A stretch of DNA of 64,000 nucleotides from Clonostachys chloroleuca (lineage: Eukaryota > Ascomycota > Sordariomycetes > Hypocreales > Bionectriaceae), in assembly GCA_037952775.1 (NCBI GenBank), contig JBANAY010000003.1, positions 13,826,001 through 13,890,000 of the forward strand, given 5' to 3'. This document shows, piece after piece, positions 43,477 through 53,373 of the stretch. Numbering within the stretch: position 1 is the stretch's first letter; each line of letters opens with the position of its first letter. The position numbers were made by a program, and so were the translations under genes. Under the pieces are notes generated by a model. The model saw only the letters and a list, made by a program, of their open reading frames with translations. It was not told the origin of the DNA and did not search any database.

Positions 43477-44215
43477 GCCGAATAGGAAAAGCGTTTGTAT
43501 GGGTGGGGATTCACTTTGCGTACGCGAGTGATTGGCCATTCTCGTACGCGACTTTGCGCGGTCCTGTCTAGTGCATTCTGTATGCACGGTAGGTCTCATA
43601 CGCGACTCAGCATACGCAGTCCATGTGATTATTAATTAATTAATCAAGAGCTATTACCAGCCTATGGTGTGGTTGCCTATTGTATGTTCCATCTCTCTTG
43701 TGGGCTATAGACATATTCAGAGCGGATGATGATGCTGGCAAGGGGCCGCTGTAACGCTAACTCTGCGTACGCGGTAATGCTTTGTGCGATCCGCCGAATA
43801 GGAAAAGCATTTGCTGGGCGTGAATAGCGTTTGCGTACGCGAGAGATTGGTCATTCTTGTACGCGACTTTGCGCGGTCCTGTTTGGTGCACTCTGTACGC
43901 GGTGGGTCTCGTACGCAACTCGGCGTACGCAGTTCATATGTTTATTAATTAATTAATTAATTTAAGAGCCATTATCAGCCTATAGTATCACACGTACGGA
44001 TGGACAATTGAGATCAGATGAGCGCTTGATTTCTATCTAAAGGAGCGACGAAAGCTGGTCTCTTGTGCTAGTGTTCATTCTGCTGATCGTATAGGCAGCA
44101 GGATGCTGCCTGCGATTTATAATTCATTGCAACCATGAAGTTATTCACGATAGTTGTAATCCTTACGCTTGACATATAGTGTGGGTACCTATTGTATGTT
44201 TTATCTCTCTTGGAC
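43477..44215. repeat. Direct repeat pair with CGTACGCG palindromes
   Basis: Copy 1 starts at about 43477 and copy 2 at about 43793 (offset 316 bp), both with GCCGAATAGGAAAAGC, several GTACGCGA motifs, CGACTTTGCGCGGTCCTGT and TTAATTAATTAAT. The copies share a further block (CCTATTGTATGTT..ATCTCTCTTG) at about 43677 and 44188; copy 1 lacks about 190 bp present in copy 2. Most differences are C-T or G-A transitions within CG-containing motifs. Confidence 0.7.
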
Positions 44216-44249
44216 ATAAGGTATAGTACTTGAAAGAAGCTATAGAAAG

Positions 44250-44330
44250 TGCTAGCGAGGTGAGACGCGTAGTGCTAGAGAGACGAGAGGCGTAGTACTG
44301 GAGAGATGGGAGAAGTAGTGCTGAAGAGTG
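44250..44330. repeat. Degenerate minisatellite, about 23-27 bp units
   Basis: Three to four units of the type (G)TAGTGCTAGAGAGACGAGAG follow each other with small changes. No coding potential. Confidence 0.5.
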
Positions 44331-44363
44331 TGTGAGGAATCGAGGTTAAGTAGCGTTTAATTA

Positions 44364-46263
44364 TAGTACAGGAGACCGGTCCCCCTTTAGGGACCGCCAA
44401 CGCCTTTTCGGAACGAGGTAAGAGCTAAGTCGTCATTGTGTGGTGTGATGTTGGGAGAATTAGATTCGTTTATCATCGAATCATTTCCGTCTGTAGAGTT
44501 TGGGTCGACGGCACTCCTCGCAAGCCGCAGCTTCACTACTGCAGACCCGTTCCCTGCGCCGCATAACAGCGGCATCCAGCCATATGGACCCATAAGAGTC
44601 CTTGAAGTCTGGGTCGATAGCCCCCCTTTCGAGAAGTAGCCGGATTACTACTTTCTTTCTGTTCGCCACGGCCCGTGACAATGGTGTCCAACCATATTTA
44701 TCCCTGGAATTTGGGTCAACGGCGTCCTCCGCGAGTAGCAGTTTCACAACTTCCCTGTGCCCATTCTCTGCCGCAATTGACAACGGCGTCTGACCGTACT
44801 TGTCCTTAGAGTCCGGTGCCACGCCAGCCGTTGCAAGTATTAACTCCGCCACGGTACTATGTCCCTTCCGTGCCGCATGAAATAGAGGTGTTCGCTGGAA
44901 GTTATCCATAGAGTCGGGGTTAACATCCTCTCTAGCTAATAACAGCTTCACAATTCCTTCATGGCCGTTCGTTGCGGCTCGTGATAGTGGCGTGTGACGA
45001 TTGTAGAGCCTTCCGTTGGAGCCTGCGTCAAGATTATCCTTTGCAAGTAATAACTCCACCACTGAACCATGCCCGTTTTCCGCAGCTAGTAATAATGGAG
45101 TCCAGCCATCAGCAGTCATACATTGGATATCAGCTCCATTCTCTAACGACATTCGAGCTGCGGCCACTTCCCCATATTCTGAGCCCCATAAAAGTGCTGA
45201 TCCTCCTGACTGCTTAACATTATGAAAATAGAGATAAGTACGTAGCAAATGGTGAAGGCGATGATTCGATCGAGCTAAGCTATTAACATCTCTCTCTAAT
45301 TCCAGATTCTCTGCTATACAGAGAAGCAATTCGTTTGGCAGACTAACAAACGACATATCTCTCTTAAAAACTGTAGGAAGATTATATAGAAGGCGGGGAT
45401 ATCTGAGGGAAGGGCTCTCCTTTAACTTATCGTGAGCTGTCGGCTCTAAGCCGCCGTATTCGAGCACTCGTGGCGGACTATGATATCAGTTTCATATGTC
45501 GGCAAGCGCCGATGAATCATGACGTGAGTTGAATGACCCCTCCACAATCGATAGGCGCTCACCGAAGATGTTGGGGGGGGGGGGGGTGGGGTGGCAAATG
45601 CATCGTGACCATGTATACTTAATCTCCCCAAGGGAAACTACAAATATTTACTTTTGTGTGTATATTAAACCGTTGGCGTTTACCGGCCCCGCCTCAGTAC
45701 AGCACCATATATCCTACGATGGAATCCCAGACAAAAGGATATTCTAAGGCGAGTGAGTATATATCTATATTCTCCAATACAGCGCTAAATACCTAACGAT
45801 TCGCGAGGCCAGACGCCTAGTAAAAGGGCAGAGAGTCTCCGAGAAATTTATGGAAGGACACCACATCAAGATCTCCTTGACCATCAGTTGGATGTATGTA
45901 TATACGTGCTTCACCCAAGCACCCTCCTAATCATCTCTCGGTCTCATTCTGGTATAGTATTAATTGTATATAGGAAAGAAGGTAATTCGATTCCGGTGAC
46001 TTTGCCCTTTCGCAAGCCCAGAGGGGTTCCGATATTGGAAAAATCAAGACTGGGACCCAACACCCACGCCGGGAGAGTATATCTCATCCAAGAGCTCCCA
46101 TACCAGGCTCTAGTAATGTCGATGAGAGCGCAAACAAGGGTCTGCAAGACCAGGAGAAAAGTAGCGAGCCACAGAATCAGAGCCACCTCCACGAAATGGC
46201 GCGCTCGGAGAATGGGAAGTCGTAGTGTTGGATGTGTGACATTAGTACAGGAGACCGGTCCCC
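44364..46263. repeat. Identical 21-bp motif flanking the ankyrin gene
   Basis: The same 21-bp sequence, containing the near-palindrome GGAGACCGGTCCCC, occurs at 44364-44384 and 46243-46263 in direct orientation, on either side of the F-box/ankyrin gene. It may mark ends of an older repeat; meaning unknown. Confidence 0.4.
44387..45356 (-). CDS. F-box-like ankyrin-repeat protein, possible C-terminal frameshift
   Basis: The first ATG is at 45356 (MSFVSLPNELLLCIAENLEL), an F-box-like head followed by LARSNHRLHHLLRTYLY. Five to six ankyrin repeats come next, each of the form (D/G)WTPLLLAAENGHGSVVELLL. The main frame stops at 44481 after 291 residues, and its last ~30 residues (SIWLDAAVMRRRE...) are not ankyrin-like. 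In the next frame the repeat continues (GWMPLLCGAGNGSAVVKLRL) and ends at 44387, so a one-base change near 44590 probably truncated the last repeat. Such proteins are common in expanded ankyrin families of filamentous fungi. Confidence 0.7.
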
Positions 46264-46329
46264 TTTCCTTCCGTGTGTCTGAAGGGAAAGGACGACTGAA
46301 GCTCGAACGTGACAAGCTATACGCTCATC
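45357..46329. other. Intergenic with poly-G tract
   Basis: A run of 15 G interrupted once lies near 45571-45586. A leftward frame at 45944-46315 contains one hydrophobic helix (VALILWLATFLLVLQTLVCA) but no recognisable family, so it is not called a gene. Confidence 0.35.
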
Positions 46330-46344
46330 TATTGAAACACCAAT

Positions 46345-46440
46345 CATGCACTACCTGCGGATGCCTTAAAGCTCTATGAATCATGACGGAACATGCTCAG
46401 GGAGATGCATCCTGATACTATGAAAAATTGGGCGCATTTC
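46345..46440 (+). pseudogene. Single decayed TPR unit
   Basis: The reading DALKLYES, stop, RNMLREMHPDTMKNWAHF follows the kinesin-light-chain TPR pattern (ALxLxExxLxLRERxLGExHPDT). It is an isolated remnant of the type seen better preserved at 6768-7140. Confidence 0.35.
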
Positions 46441-46765
46441 ACCTAGATAAAAAACACCACGACCCCTCCGTATACTTATTGGAAGGAAATATGCTTCCGC
46501 CCTTCCTCCTCCACCAGCCAGGAATTTAAGAGCAGAAGGGGATGATATAGTACATACTCACTAGCACCGCAGTATGTTGACATAATTAGGGAGGTTAACC
46601 ATACCCAACTGTTAGCATCATTTGGTCACCATTGTCTTCAAGACCTGCCGCCTCAGGCCGCCATTAGCGTTAGTATAGCGGCATAGACGCTTATATGGAG
46701 CTTTTCCCTCTTCAACTCAGGCATCTCAGCCTTACCTTCCTTTAACCCTTCATACACTGTACAAT

Positions 46766-47698
46766 TTAGACTTCTCTATTTTCCACTCCTGTCCCCAACT
46801 GGCGTTTTAAGGTTTCTTGAACAGCATCCTTCTGGTGCTTATTCCATCCCTGTAGTTGATCCCCCAGCTTGCCAACGCTGTAGACGACCTTCTCGATGTA
46901 GTTGCGGTCCCTCCAAAGCTCATTGATCTGTTCACACTGACCTAATTTCTGCCTCGGCGTCGTCAATGCGGTCGATTTGATGCCGGCCGATGAGCCGCGG
47001 ATATCGTTCACGTCTGGTACCAAGTTTGCAGTTACCCCTACCTCAACCAAGAAACTATCCGGTAGTCTCTTAAAGGATGGGGTACAAGGATCGCAGGCGA
47101 CACTATCAGCCATGATCGGATGTGGGATGGTATTAGGGGGCATTTTCTGAAAGCCCAGCGCGGCAGATATACAGGTTATGGAACTGACGGGAATATCAGT
47201 ACAGTTCTGAGCCTGAATATCCCCAGCAATTGACTCTTTGAAGAGATCTTGTGTGCAGTCAATATAGTTTTGGGAGGTAGTCATATCCTCACCCCAGAGG
47301 CCCATAGCTGAGCCCTGGTCACCCCCCCCATAATGGGGAAAGCAATTAGTAGTACATTGACCAACACACTCATTAAAATTGTCCACTAGGCTTGAGCACC
47401 CTCTGAAATTGAAGTAATCCCCATACTGATACTCGATTGGTATATTAGTAGAATCTTGGTTTGCCAATAAGTTTTCCGATAGGGATAAGTTGCTGTCCCA
47501 ATCATATATATGTTGAGGCATCCACAGTTGCGTAGAGATGTCGGTTTTGCCTGGATGCTTTATATCTTCCCCGGCGTTTGCCCAAAAAGTTTGATTATTA
47601 TACCTCTTATCGGGAGGCTTATCTATACCTGGGGCTGGAGTGTAGTTAAGTTTCAAGTTGGGCATAGCCGATAGGGCAGCGGATAAAAACAAGAACAC
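46766..47698 (-). CDS. Putative secreted protein of unknown family, start uncertain
   Basis: This is an uninterrupted 310-codon frame. Its first residues, read from a GTG at 47698, are V/MFLFLSAALSAMPNLKLNY, which looks like the hydrophobic end of a signal peptide; there is no in-frame ATG upstream, so either the first exon is elsewhere or the ATG has mutated. The body has potential glycosylation sites (NQTF, NLSL, NCTD) and about ten Cys (FRGCSS, NECVGQCTTNCF, DCTQD, SITCIS, VACDPC). The C-terminus (CEQINELWRDRNYIEKVV...GWNKHQKDAVQETLKRQ) is shared with the broken frame at 3050-3601. I do not recognise the family; a secreted or cell-surface protein is inferred. Confidence 0.5.
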   Translation of the reverse strand: MFLFLSAALSAMPNLKLNYTPAPGIDKPPDKRYNNQTFWANAGEDIKHPGKTDISTQLWMPQHIYDWDSNLSLSENLLANQDSTNIPIEYQYGDYFNFRGCSSLVDNFNECVGQCTTNCFPHYGGGDQGSAMGLWGEDMTTSQNYIDCTQDLFKESIAGDIQAQNCTDIPVSSITCISAALGFQKMPPNTIPHPIMADSVACDPCTPSFKRLPDSFLVEVGVTANLVPDVNDIRGSSAGIKSTALTTPRQKLGQCEQINELWRDRNYIEKVVYSVGKLGDQLQGWNKHQKDAVQETLKRQLGTGVENREV

Positions 47699-48602
47699 TT
47701 AAAAGGTTAGAAGTAATAAGGAATAATGGGCAAATTAGAACATCAAGCAGTGGATGATGCAGGGTTTATAGCGTTCCTGGTGTATGCTCTGCCAATTGGC
47801 ATAGCCTCTGTCGCCTAATATACATAGAGGGAGTGTTGGTTGCCGCGGAAATTCCTGGTTCATACGCAAACATATATTTGACTGCTAGTCCGACATAAGT
47901 AGTTCCCATGCACTATGACGAGAGAATGACTGATGTGCATAAAGTCAAACACCTCAATTGGCGACCTTGGTATGCGATCAGCTCTGAAATGGGGTGTTTT
48001 GTATTCTTGTGACGTAATATTGCAGTGCTTAGTCAAGTTGTGGCGAGTCTTAAACTACATATAATAATAAAGTTGTGGTGCAAAAAATCTATGACGCACG
48101 AGTTGTAGCGTGGTCCCTTAAGGCTGATATGTGGCGCAAAACCGTGGCGCACGGGTTGTGGCGCAGACGATTGATCGAAGGAGGGGTCGGAAGGAAGAGC
48201 CTTTCGGAACGAGACTTTCCGGACTGTGGCTATTGAGATATGGCTTGAAGTGGCGCAGGTTTTTTTTGGCGCAGTGGCGGTGTTCCAGGTGTTGCTTTTC
48301 GAGGGGTCGGAAGAAATTTCGTTCCTCAAGGCACCTTTTCGTTCCTCAAAGGCACAGTCACAATTTCGCAAGGAGCTAAGAACCATCATGTATTGAGAGT
48401 ACGATCTTTAATAGTCGGACGCCAAGTGCCATGTTTCTTGTACAAATACGTTGCTCGTAGGGCATCTAACATAGAGAAATTAAGGCACTTTATTCTCACG
48501 AGTTTCCAACCTTGAATTATCATGCTCGCCGTAGGCCATAGAACAGCACCACGACAAATATGCAAAGATATAGAGTATAAATTTTCTAACGAAACCCCTA
48601 GC
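47699..48602. other. Intergenic, contains repeat copy B
   Basis: No gene is supported. The GCGCCAC-type repeat (separate entry) occupies about 48105-48350. Confidence 0.4.
48105..48350 (-). repeat. Dispersed repeat, copy B, with GCGCCAC motif
   Basis: In reverse complement this matches 3640-3775 over GAGGAACGAAA, CCTCGAAAAGCAACACCT and several GCGCCAC heptamers. It appears partly duplicated, since the segment with AGAGCCTTTCG and a second with TTCGTTCCTCAAGGC are both present. Confidence 0.6.
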
Positions 48603-50255
48603 CTACAGATAATCTACACTAGGCTCATTGATTACAAAACGATCGAGATACCAAACTTGTAAAAGGCTCCAATTTCCTTTATCTACTAACTCTAGCTCCG
48701 CGTGAGATCTTTCGATAGTATCGAAGAGCCCCGGCGAACTCCTTTCCAACCGGCGAATGACATCCCAATTTATACGAAAGGGAGGTGAAAGATCATAGGC
48801 ATCAGAAACATTCATTCGCTGATCTGGCTGTCGAATCAAGTTGCTGTCGAGAGATCGATATAAGCTCCAAAATCGATATCTATTAGTGAGAAATTCGGTT
48901 GACAATGCCTTAGAGATTAGGTGGACATGACGAAAGGTGGGAATCAACACATCACAATTCTTCGGCGACCCAGGACTTTCTTTCCACGACTTCAGACTCT
49001 TTGCTAGATTCGTTGCTAGTACCTCAAAGAGCGGGCGAGAAGAACGATCCTTCATATGGTTGAAGAAAGTATGAGCCACTCCCTCAACATGAAAAAATAG
49101 CCCGGGCCAGTATTCCTGTTCGCCCTGGAGCCAGTAGAACGGTAGCTGCCGAGTCCAGTAGATCGAACCTATAAGATCAATATCCTCAGCAGGAAGACAA
49201 GCTGGAGATGTCCAATCGCTATGCGCCTTCAACATAGAACAGCCACTGGAGAGGCTAAACCAGCCTGTAAAGTCATTTACACTCCAATGTTCGAAGTATA
49301 TCTCTTCAAGATTCGAGAAAAGAGGCAAAATGTTTTGCATCTCCATGTTCATCACTTCTGTTTCCCATAGCTTTGCACGACCACGACCAAGAACAAGGAA
49401 CTTCACCTCTCGCAAATCTCGCAAACTAAGTTGTCCAATATCCCAACTGCATCCAGAGAGAAGTGTTCCAGATATAGAACAGTCACTGGCAACGAGCAGT
49501 GAGGCATCACCTAGGCTGTACGACTCATAGGGTGACCAAGGGAAGGCACTGTTCGCGGAAGGAAGATAGAGGAGATCCAGCTTATAGTTGAACCATGTTC
49601 TAGGACCCGCCGTGCGTGTTGCAAAGGAAAGTCGGTAACCTATCTTCATTAGGGCTTGGCGAGATTCGGCACAAACATGTAATAAGGAGGGGACCGCAGC
49701 AACACTGTACATGCATCCTTCGCGCGTTAGCTCAAAGGCTAGTTGAGGAAAGTTGAGAAGCCACTCTATGGGAATCGACGGGGCGTTGTCAGTGGGCTCC
49801 CAAGGCTCGTACTGGGGCAGACTAGAGTGAAAACCGTAGTCCTCCAACTTTGTTTGCTTATAGCGACGAGATGACCACGGTATGCGCAAACGCCAATTAT
49901 GAGCAAAATGGACCAAGTCTGGATGCAGCCTAACATTCCAGTTATGAGTATCTTCCGTCATTCGAGCCCTGAACTTCTGAAAAGCATATTCGAAGTAGGA
50001 CTTCCATCCTTGTTGCTTCCACGCGCCTTTCTCCTTGATATCGACCGGTCCTTCCTCTAAGCGGACGATCCTGCTGGATGTCGCTAAAATATAGATCTTA
50101 TGCCTGAGGTCGTAAGGCAGTTCGGGAAAGAAGTGAAATTGAGACCCCATATCGATGTCATATAAGGGATCAAGAGCCGGTAACGATTTCGGGAATGGGA
50201 AATAATGATTGAACCCGCGGACCAGAATTAGGAGTAATAGGAAAGGAATAAACAT
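48603..50255 (-). CDS. 2EXR-domain protein (about 515-550 aa)
   Basis: An intact single exon. The ATG at 50255 gives a hydrophobic start (MFIPFLLLLILVRGF), while an in-frame ATG at 50150 (MGSQFHFFPELPYDLRHKIY) starts right at the conserved domain and is the more usual start for this family. The 2EXR signature is present: FxxFPELPxDLRxKIY...AxxxxR at the start and SLLHVCAESRQALMKIGYRL about 140 residues later, followed by FNYKLDLLYLP. The remaining ~300 residues contain no known motif. 2EXR proteins are abundant in filamentous ascomycetes; their molecular function is not established. Confidence 0.82.
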   Translation of the reverse strand: MFIPFLLLLILVRGFNHYFPFPKSLPALDPLYDIDMGSQFHFFPELPYDLRHKIYILATSSRIVRLEEGPVDIKEKGAWKQQGWKSYFEYAFQKFRARMTEDTHNWNVRLHPDLVHFAHNWRLRIPWSSRRYKQTKLEDYGFHSSLPQYEPWEPTDNAPSIPIEWLLNFPQLAFELTREGCMYSVAAVPSLLHVCAESRQALMKIGYRLSFATRTAGPRTWFNYKLDLLYLPSANSAFPWSPYESYSLGDASLLVASDCSISGTLLSGCSWDIGQLSLRDLREVKFLVLGRGRAKLWETEVMNMEMQNILPLFSNLEEIYFEHWSVNDFTGWFSLSSGCSMLKAHSDWTSPACLPAEDIDLIGSIYWTRQLPFYWLQGEQEYWPGLFFHVEGVAHTFFNHMKDRSSRPLFEVLATNLAKSLKSWKESPGSPKNCDVLIPTFRHVHLISKALSTEFLTNRYRFWSLYRSLDSNLIRQPDQRMNVSDAYDLSPPFRINWDVIRRLERSSPGLFDTIERSHAELELVDKGNWSLLQVWYLDRFVINEPSVDYL

Positions 50256-50421
50256 AGTACACTTCTGTCCTAAGAAAGTTCTGAGGCGGCGATGTCTAAA
50301 AAATTAGCTAGAGGTTCTAAATAAAGATTCTTAACTAGGGTTTACCCTAGTCACGTGGTACGTTTAATACAACTATCGCCTTAACTACTTCATACGCTAG
50401 GAAATCTATCCGTGGGGTTAC

Positions 50422-51460
50422 CTATCTGACGCAGATTTGGCTCATGTAAGTGCTTACAGACACTTGATCAGAGAGGGAGAACTTGACAAGTTTCTGGAAG
50501 ATGTCTTTCCATGAAGTGTTGTAGTCGACCGATAACCCTGCTGCGTTGATCTCATTAGGATTGTCCGAGCTCATGCTGCGCAGGGCATAAACCTTGTTGA
50601 GAGGGTTAGTAGCCTGCGGTGTGGTATATATTCACCAGCTCACCTAGAGGACGTATATCTAGAGAAAACCTAGCTGGCTGACTCATTTCGCATCCTTTGT
50701 ATTGAGTCGGAAGACCGCGCCTCTTATGAGGTAATCTATTGGGGGGGTTATACCCTGAAGATCTGGGTTTGTTTTATAAGACAGATCCAGTGCACTTAGG
50801 CCTGAACAGAACGTATATCAGTTAATTTCTTCACGGCCACACTTAATTACGAGATGTCGAGCTGCAGTAACCTCCTGAAGGACCTGAATCGATTTTGTTA
50901 ATAACTTCTGCCTATATTACTTTACGTCTTGCCTCTTACCTAGATGCGTTGAAACCATGGTCTCTCTAGTAATGTGAGGATCGCCTGCTGGCTTATTTTG
51001 TTGATTATGGAATTCGTGTACTGCTCTTCGGCAGCTGCGTGTATTGCTTCGAGCGCTTCATTGCACTTTTCTGCCACCTCTCTAAGCTATACAATTACAT
51101 AACTTGCTCTGGCATAGATCTTTGCCATAGACTGAACCTGCTGTACCTTTTCATCGTTATTATCTTAGTTGATATAAATAGTAACTATCCATATGACCCG
51201 CTCTGTAAAGCGATCTTGAAGATATGATAACGCTGCGTGAAGGTTTGCCCTGATGGAACTTCGCAGTTATTTATATGAATAGACTGTCGATTGTTCTCAG
51301 GTCCCAATACGTATGATAAGGCTTCATAAGGATGTGTAATTGCTGAGTTCAGTAGAGGGCAGGTAAAGAGCTGGCATTTAATTCCTGTATACCCGTGTGA
51401 ATGCGGCAGAAGCCGGAGTAACCGCACACTACCCTCCGGCAAAGGCTCGTATAGAGGCAT
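50422..51460 (-). pseudogene. HET-domain gene destroyed by RIP-like transitions
   Basis: From the ATG at 51460 the reading MPLYEPLPEGSVRLLRLLP...YEALSYVLG is the HET domain start. Then come LHAALSYLQDRFTERVIWI, VQQVQSMAKIYARASYVIV, LLERPWFQRI and, past a short intron-like gap (GTAAGA donor after a stop), VLQEVTAARHLVIKCG, KVYALRSMSSDNPNEI and DYNTSWKDIFQKLVKFSLSD. The homologous blocks appear in order over 1 kb but are cut by stops at 51165-51167 (expected Gln), 51087-51089 (expected Trp) and 50818-50820, plus a frameshift near 51230. IWIDAICINQ has become IWIVTIYIN-stop; three of those four changes are G-A or C-T. No C-terminal part is visible. Confidence 0.8.
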
Positions 51461-51611
51461 GGGAAGGTGTGGAAGGTATAGGCCGGTTGGGCGGGAAGCA
51501 GTGATGTCCCAAGGAGGCAGTGTGGAGAGGCTATCGTAGCATATTCGCTAAGGAGCCAAATCTGATTCCGAGGAGTAAGGGAGAGGAACATTCCCTCAGT
51601 TGGATGCCTAA

Positions 51612-52739
51612 TTGGTGCCCAATGATCAGCCAACTCAAAACAATGATGGTTGGACACCACTAAATGTAGCATCAAGTAATGGACATGCAGAGATTGTCAA
51701 GATGCTGCTGGAGAAGGGTGCTGACTTCACGACTCAAAACAATGATGGTTGGACACCACTGAATCTAGCATCAAGTAAAGGACATGCAGAAGTTGTCAAG
51801 ATGCTGCTGGAGAAGGGTGCTGACCTCACGACTCAAAATAATGATGGTTGGACACCATTGCATGTAGCATCAAGTAATGGACATGCAGAGATTGTCAAGA
51901 TGCTGCTGGAGAAGGATGCTGACTTCATGACTCACAACAGCAATGGTTGGACACCATTGCATGTGGCATCAAATAATGGACATGCAGAAGTTGTCAAGAT
52001 GCTGCTGGATAAGGGTGCTGACCTCACGACTCAAAACAGCAATGGCTGGACACCACTGTATGTGGCATCAAATAATGGACATGCAAAAGTTGTCAAGATG
52101 CTGCTGGATAAGGGTGCTGACTTCACGACTCAAAGTAATGATGATTGGACACCATTGCATGTGGCATCAGATAGGGGACATGTTGATGTTGTTGAACTTC
52201 TGCTTAGGGCTCCGCACTTTAGTAAACCTGAGGCGGATGCCCTTGGTCGCACAGCCTTGTTTCTGGCTTCTCGAAGTGGACAAGTGGACGTGGTGCAATA
52301 TCTGCTATCACTAAAACGTTTTGATCCTGATACCAAGAACTATTACGGCTCCACGGCATTATCGACTGCCGTAGCTAATGGGCACTGTAAAGTCGTGGAA
52401 CTTCTCATCGCTGCTGGTGTTAATGCTCAGGATCAACTTCATGTTGGGCGCAGCCTACTGTGGTGGGCGTCTCGCGCCGGTAAACCACAGATGATCAAGC
52501 TGTTGTCACACCCTATGGAGCTGGGTGAAACTTTCTCCCAGGCTGATAAAGCAGTCACGGCTTTTGATACCACAGCTGCCTGGTGTGATGCTTGCACATT
52601 AAACGTCTCGAGCAGCTCTGGCTTTTATTCCTGCCTAGATTGTTATGGTTTCGTTTTATGTAGTGACTGCCAAGAGCGAGGTTTCCAATGCCGTGATCAA
52701 GCGCATGCTTTGATGGTCAACCTTAGCAAGAAATCTTGA
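51612..52739 (+). CDS. Ankyrin-ZZ protein with near-identical 99-bp repeats, 5' end missing
   Basis: The 375-codon frame has no ATG ahead of the repeats (an in-frame TAA sits just upstream, at 51609-51611). It begins inside an ankyrin unit (NNDGWTPLNVASSNGHAEIV then KMLLEKGADF). Six units in register at 51633, 51732, 51831, 51930, 52029 and 52128 are almost identical in DNA; about four diverged units follow (LGRTALFLASRSGQVDVVQY, GSTALSTAVANGHCKVVELL, VGRSLLWWASRAGKPQMIKL). The C-terminus carries a ZZ zinc finger: WCDAC, YSCLDC, LCSDC and FQCRDQAHAL. This ANK-ZZ arrangement is typical of fungal NLR-like or HET-associated proteins. The missing start suggests the N-terminal part was lost; it lies 152 bp from the opposite-facing HET relic. 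Confidence 0.75.
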   Translation: MVPNDQPTQNNDGWTPLNVASSNGHAEIVKMLLEKGADFTTQNNDGWTPLNLASSKGHAEVVKMLLEKGADLTTQNNDGWTPLHVASSNGHAEIVKMLLEKDADFMTHNSNGWTPLHVASNNGHAEVVKMLLDKGADLTTQNSNGWTPLYVASNNGHAKVVKMLLDKGADFTTQSNDDWTPLHVASDRGHVDVVELLLRAPHFSKPEADALGRTALFLASRSGQVDVVQYLLSLKRFDPDTKNYYGSTALSTAVANGHCKVVELLIAAGVNAQDQLHVGRSLLWWASRAGKPQMIKLLSHPMELGETFSQADKAVTAFDTTAAWCDACTLNVSSSSGFYSCLDCYGFVLCSDCQERGFQCRDQAHALMVNLSKKS

Positions 52740-53373
52740 AGGTTATTTTCTAGATTTGTCATCCGACCTTCCCCATTCACTATTTAGTGAGGCGTTAGAA
52801 CCGAAAGGGGAATGAGATTCGCTAGGTTGGTCTCTTAGAGCCTTACAAGGTCGATGCTCGTTTAGGTGCCATTCTTGTTGGAGTAAGAAGCATACATATG
52901 TCTTGGAGGAATAATGGTTGGCTGCTAGCCTCGTTACATGGATCGCTACTTCGCAGGACTATTTCGGCCCTGCTTGGGTGTTGCGCCGGATCAGAAAACT
53001 GTATAAAGAATGGGTAGTGAAAGGATACAAAACATTACGTCGACCAAAAATGGTGAAAAGAAACGCTTTGTAGATACTAACAACAAATCTTGCGCAAGGC
53101 TCGTCTATCACCCTGAGGCTGGGGGTTATGGCATAGAGGCATCCACGAACCCCGAAAAAATCAGATGACCCATTGGCACTACTAAAGAAAACAAGGGGTT
53201 GACGGAGGAAGACCGGTATAAGGGGATCTGTATGTGCTGATATAGCCAGAGGATGTCTATCTATGCTCAAAATCCAATTGCAACACTAACCCCTCATGTA
53301 TCAACATAATTAAAATAGTCAGTAATCCTCTGTTGGTTATATACCAAACTCGCATCAAAAAGGATTTTTAACA
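52740..53373. other. Intergenic
   Basis: No gene is supported; the leftward frame 52959-53270 lacks recognisable features. Confidence 0.35.

Noticed and set aside
45944..46315. Leftward frame with a strong hydrophobic helix
   Set aside because: A single hydrophobic stretch can arise by chance. There is no start context, it overlaps a rightward frame of equal length, and no family fits.
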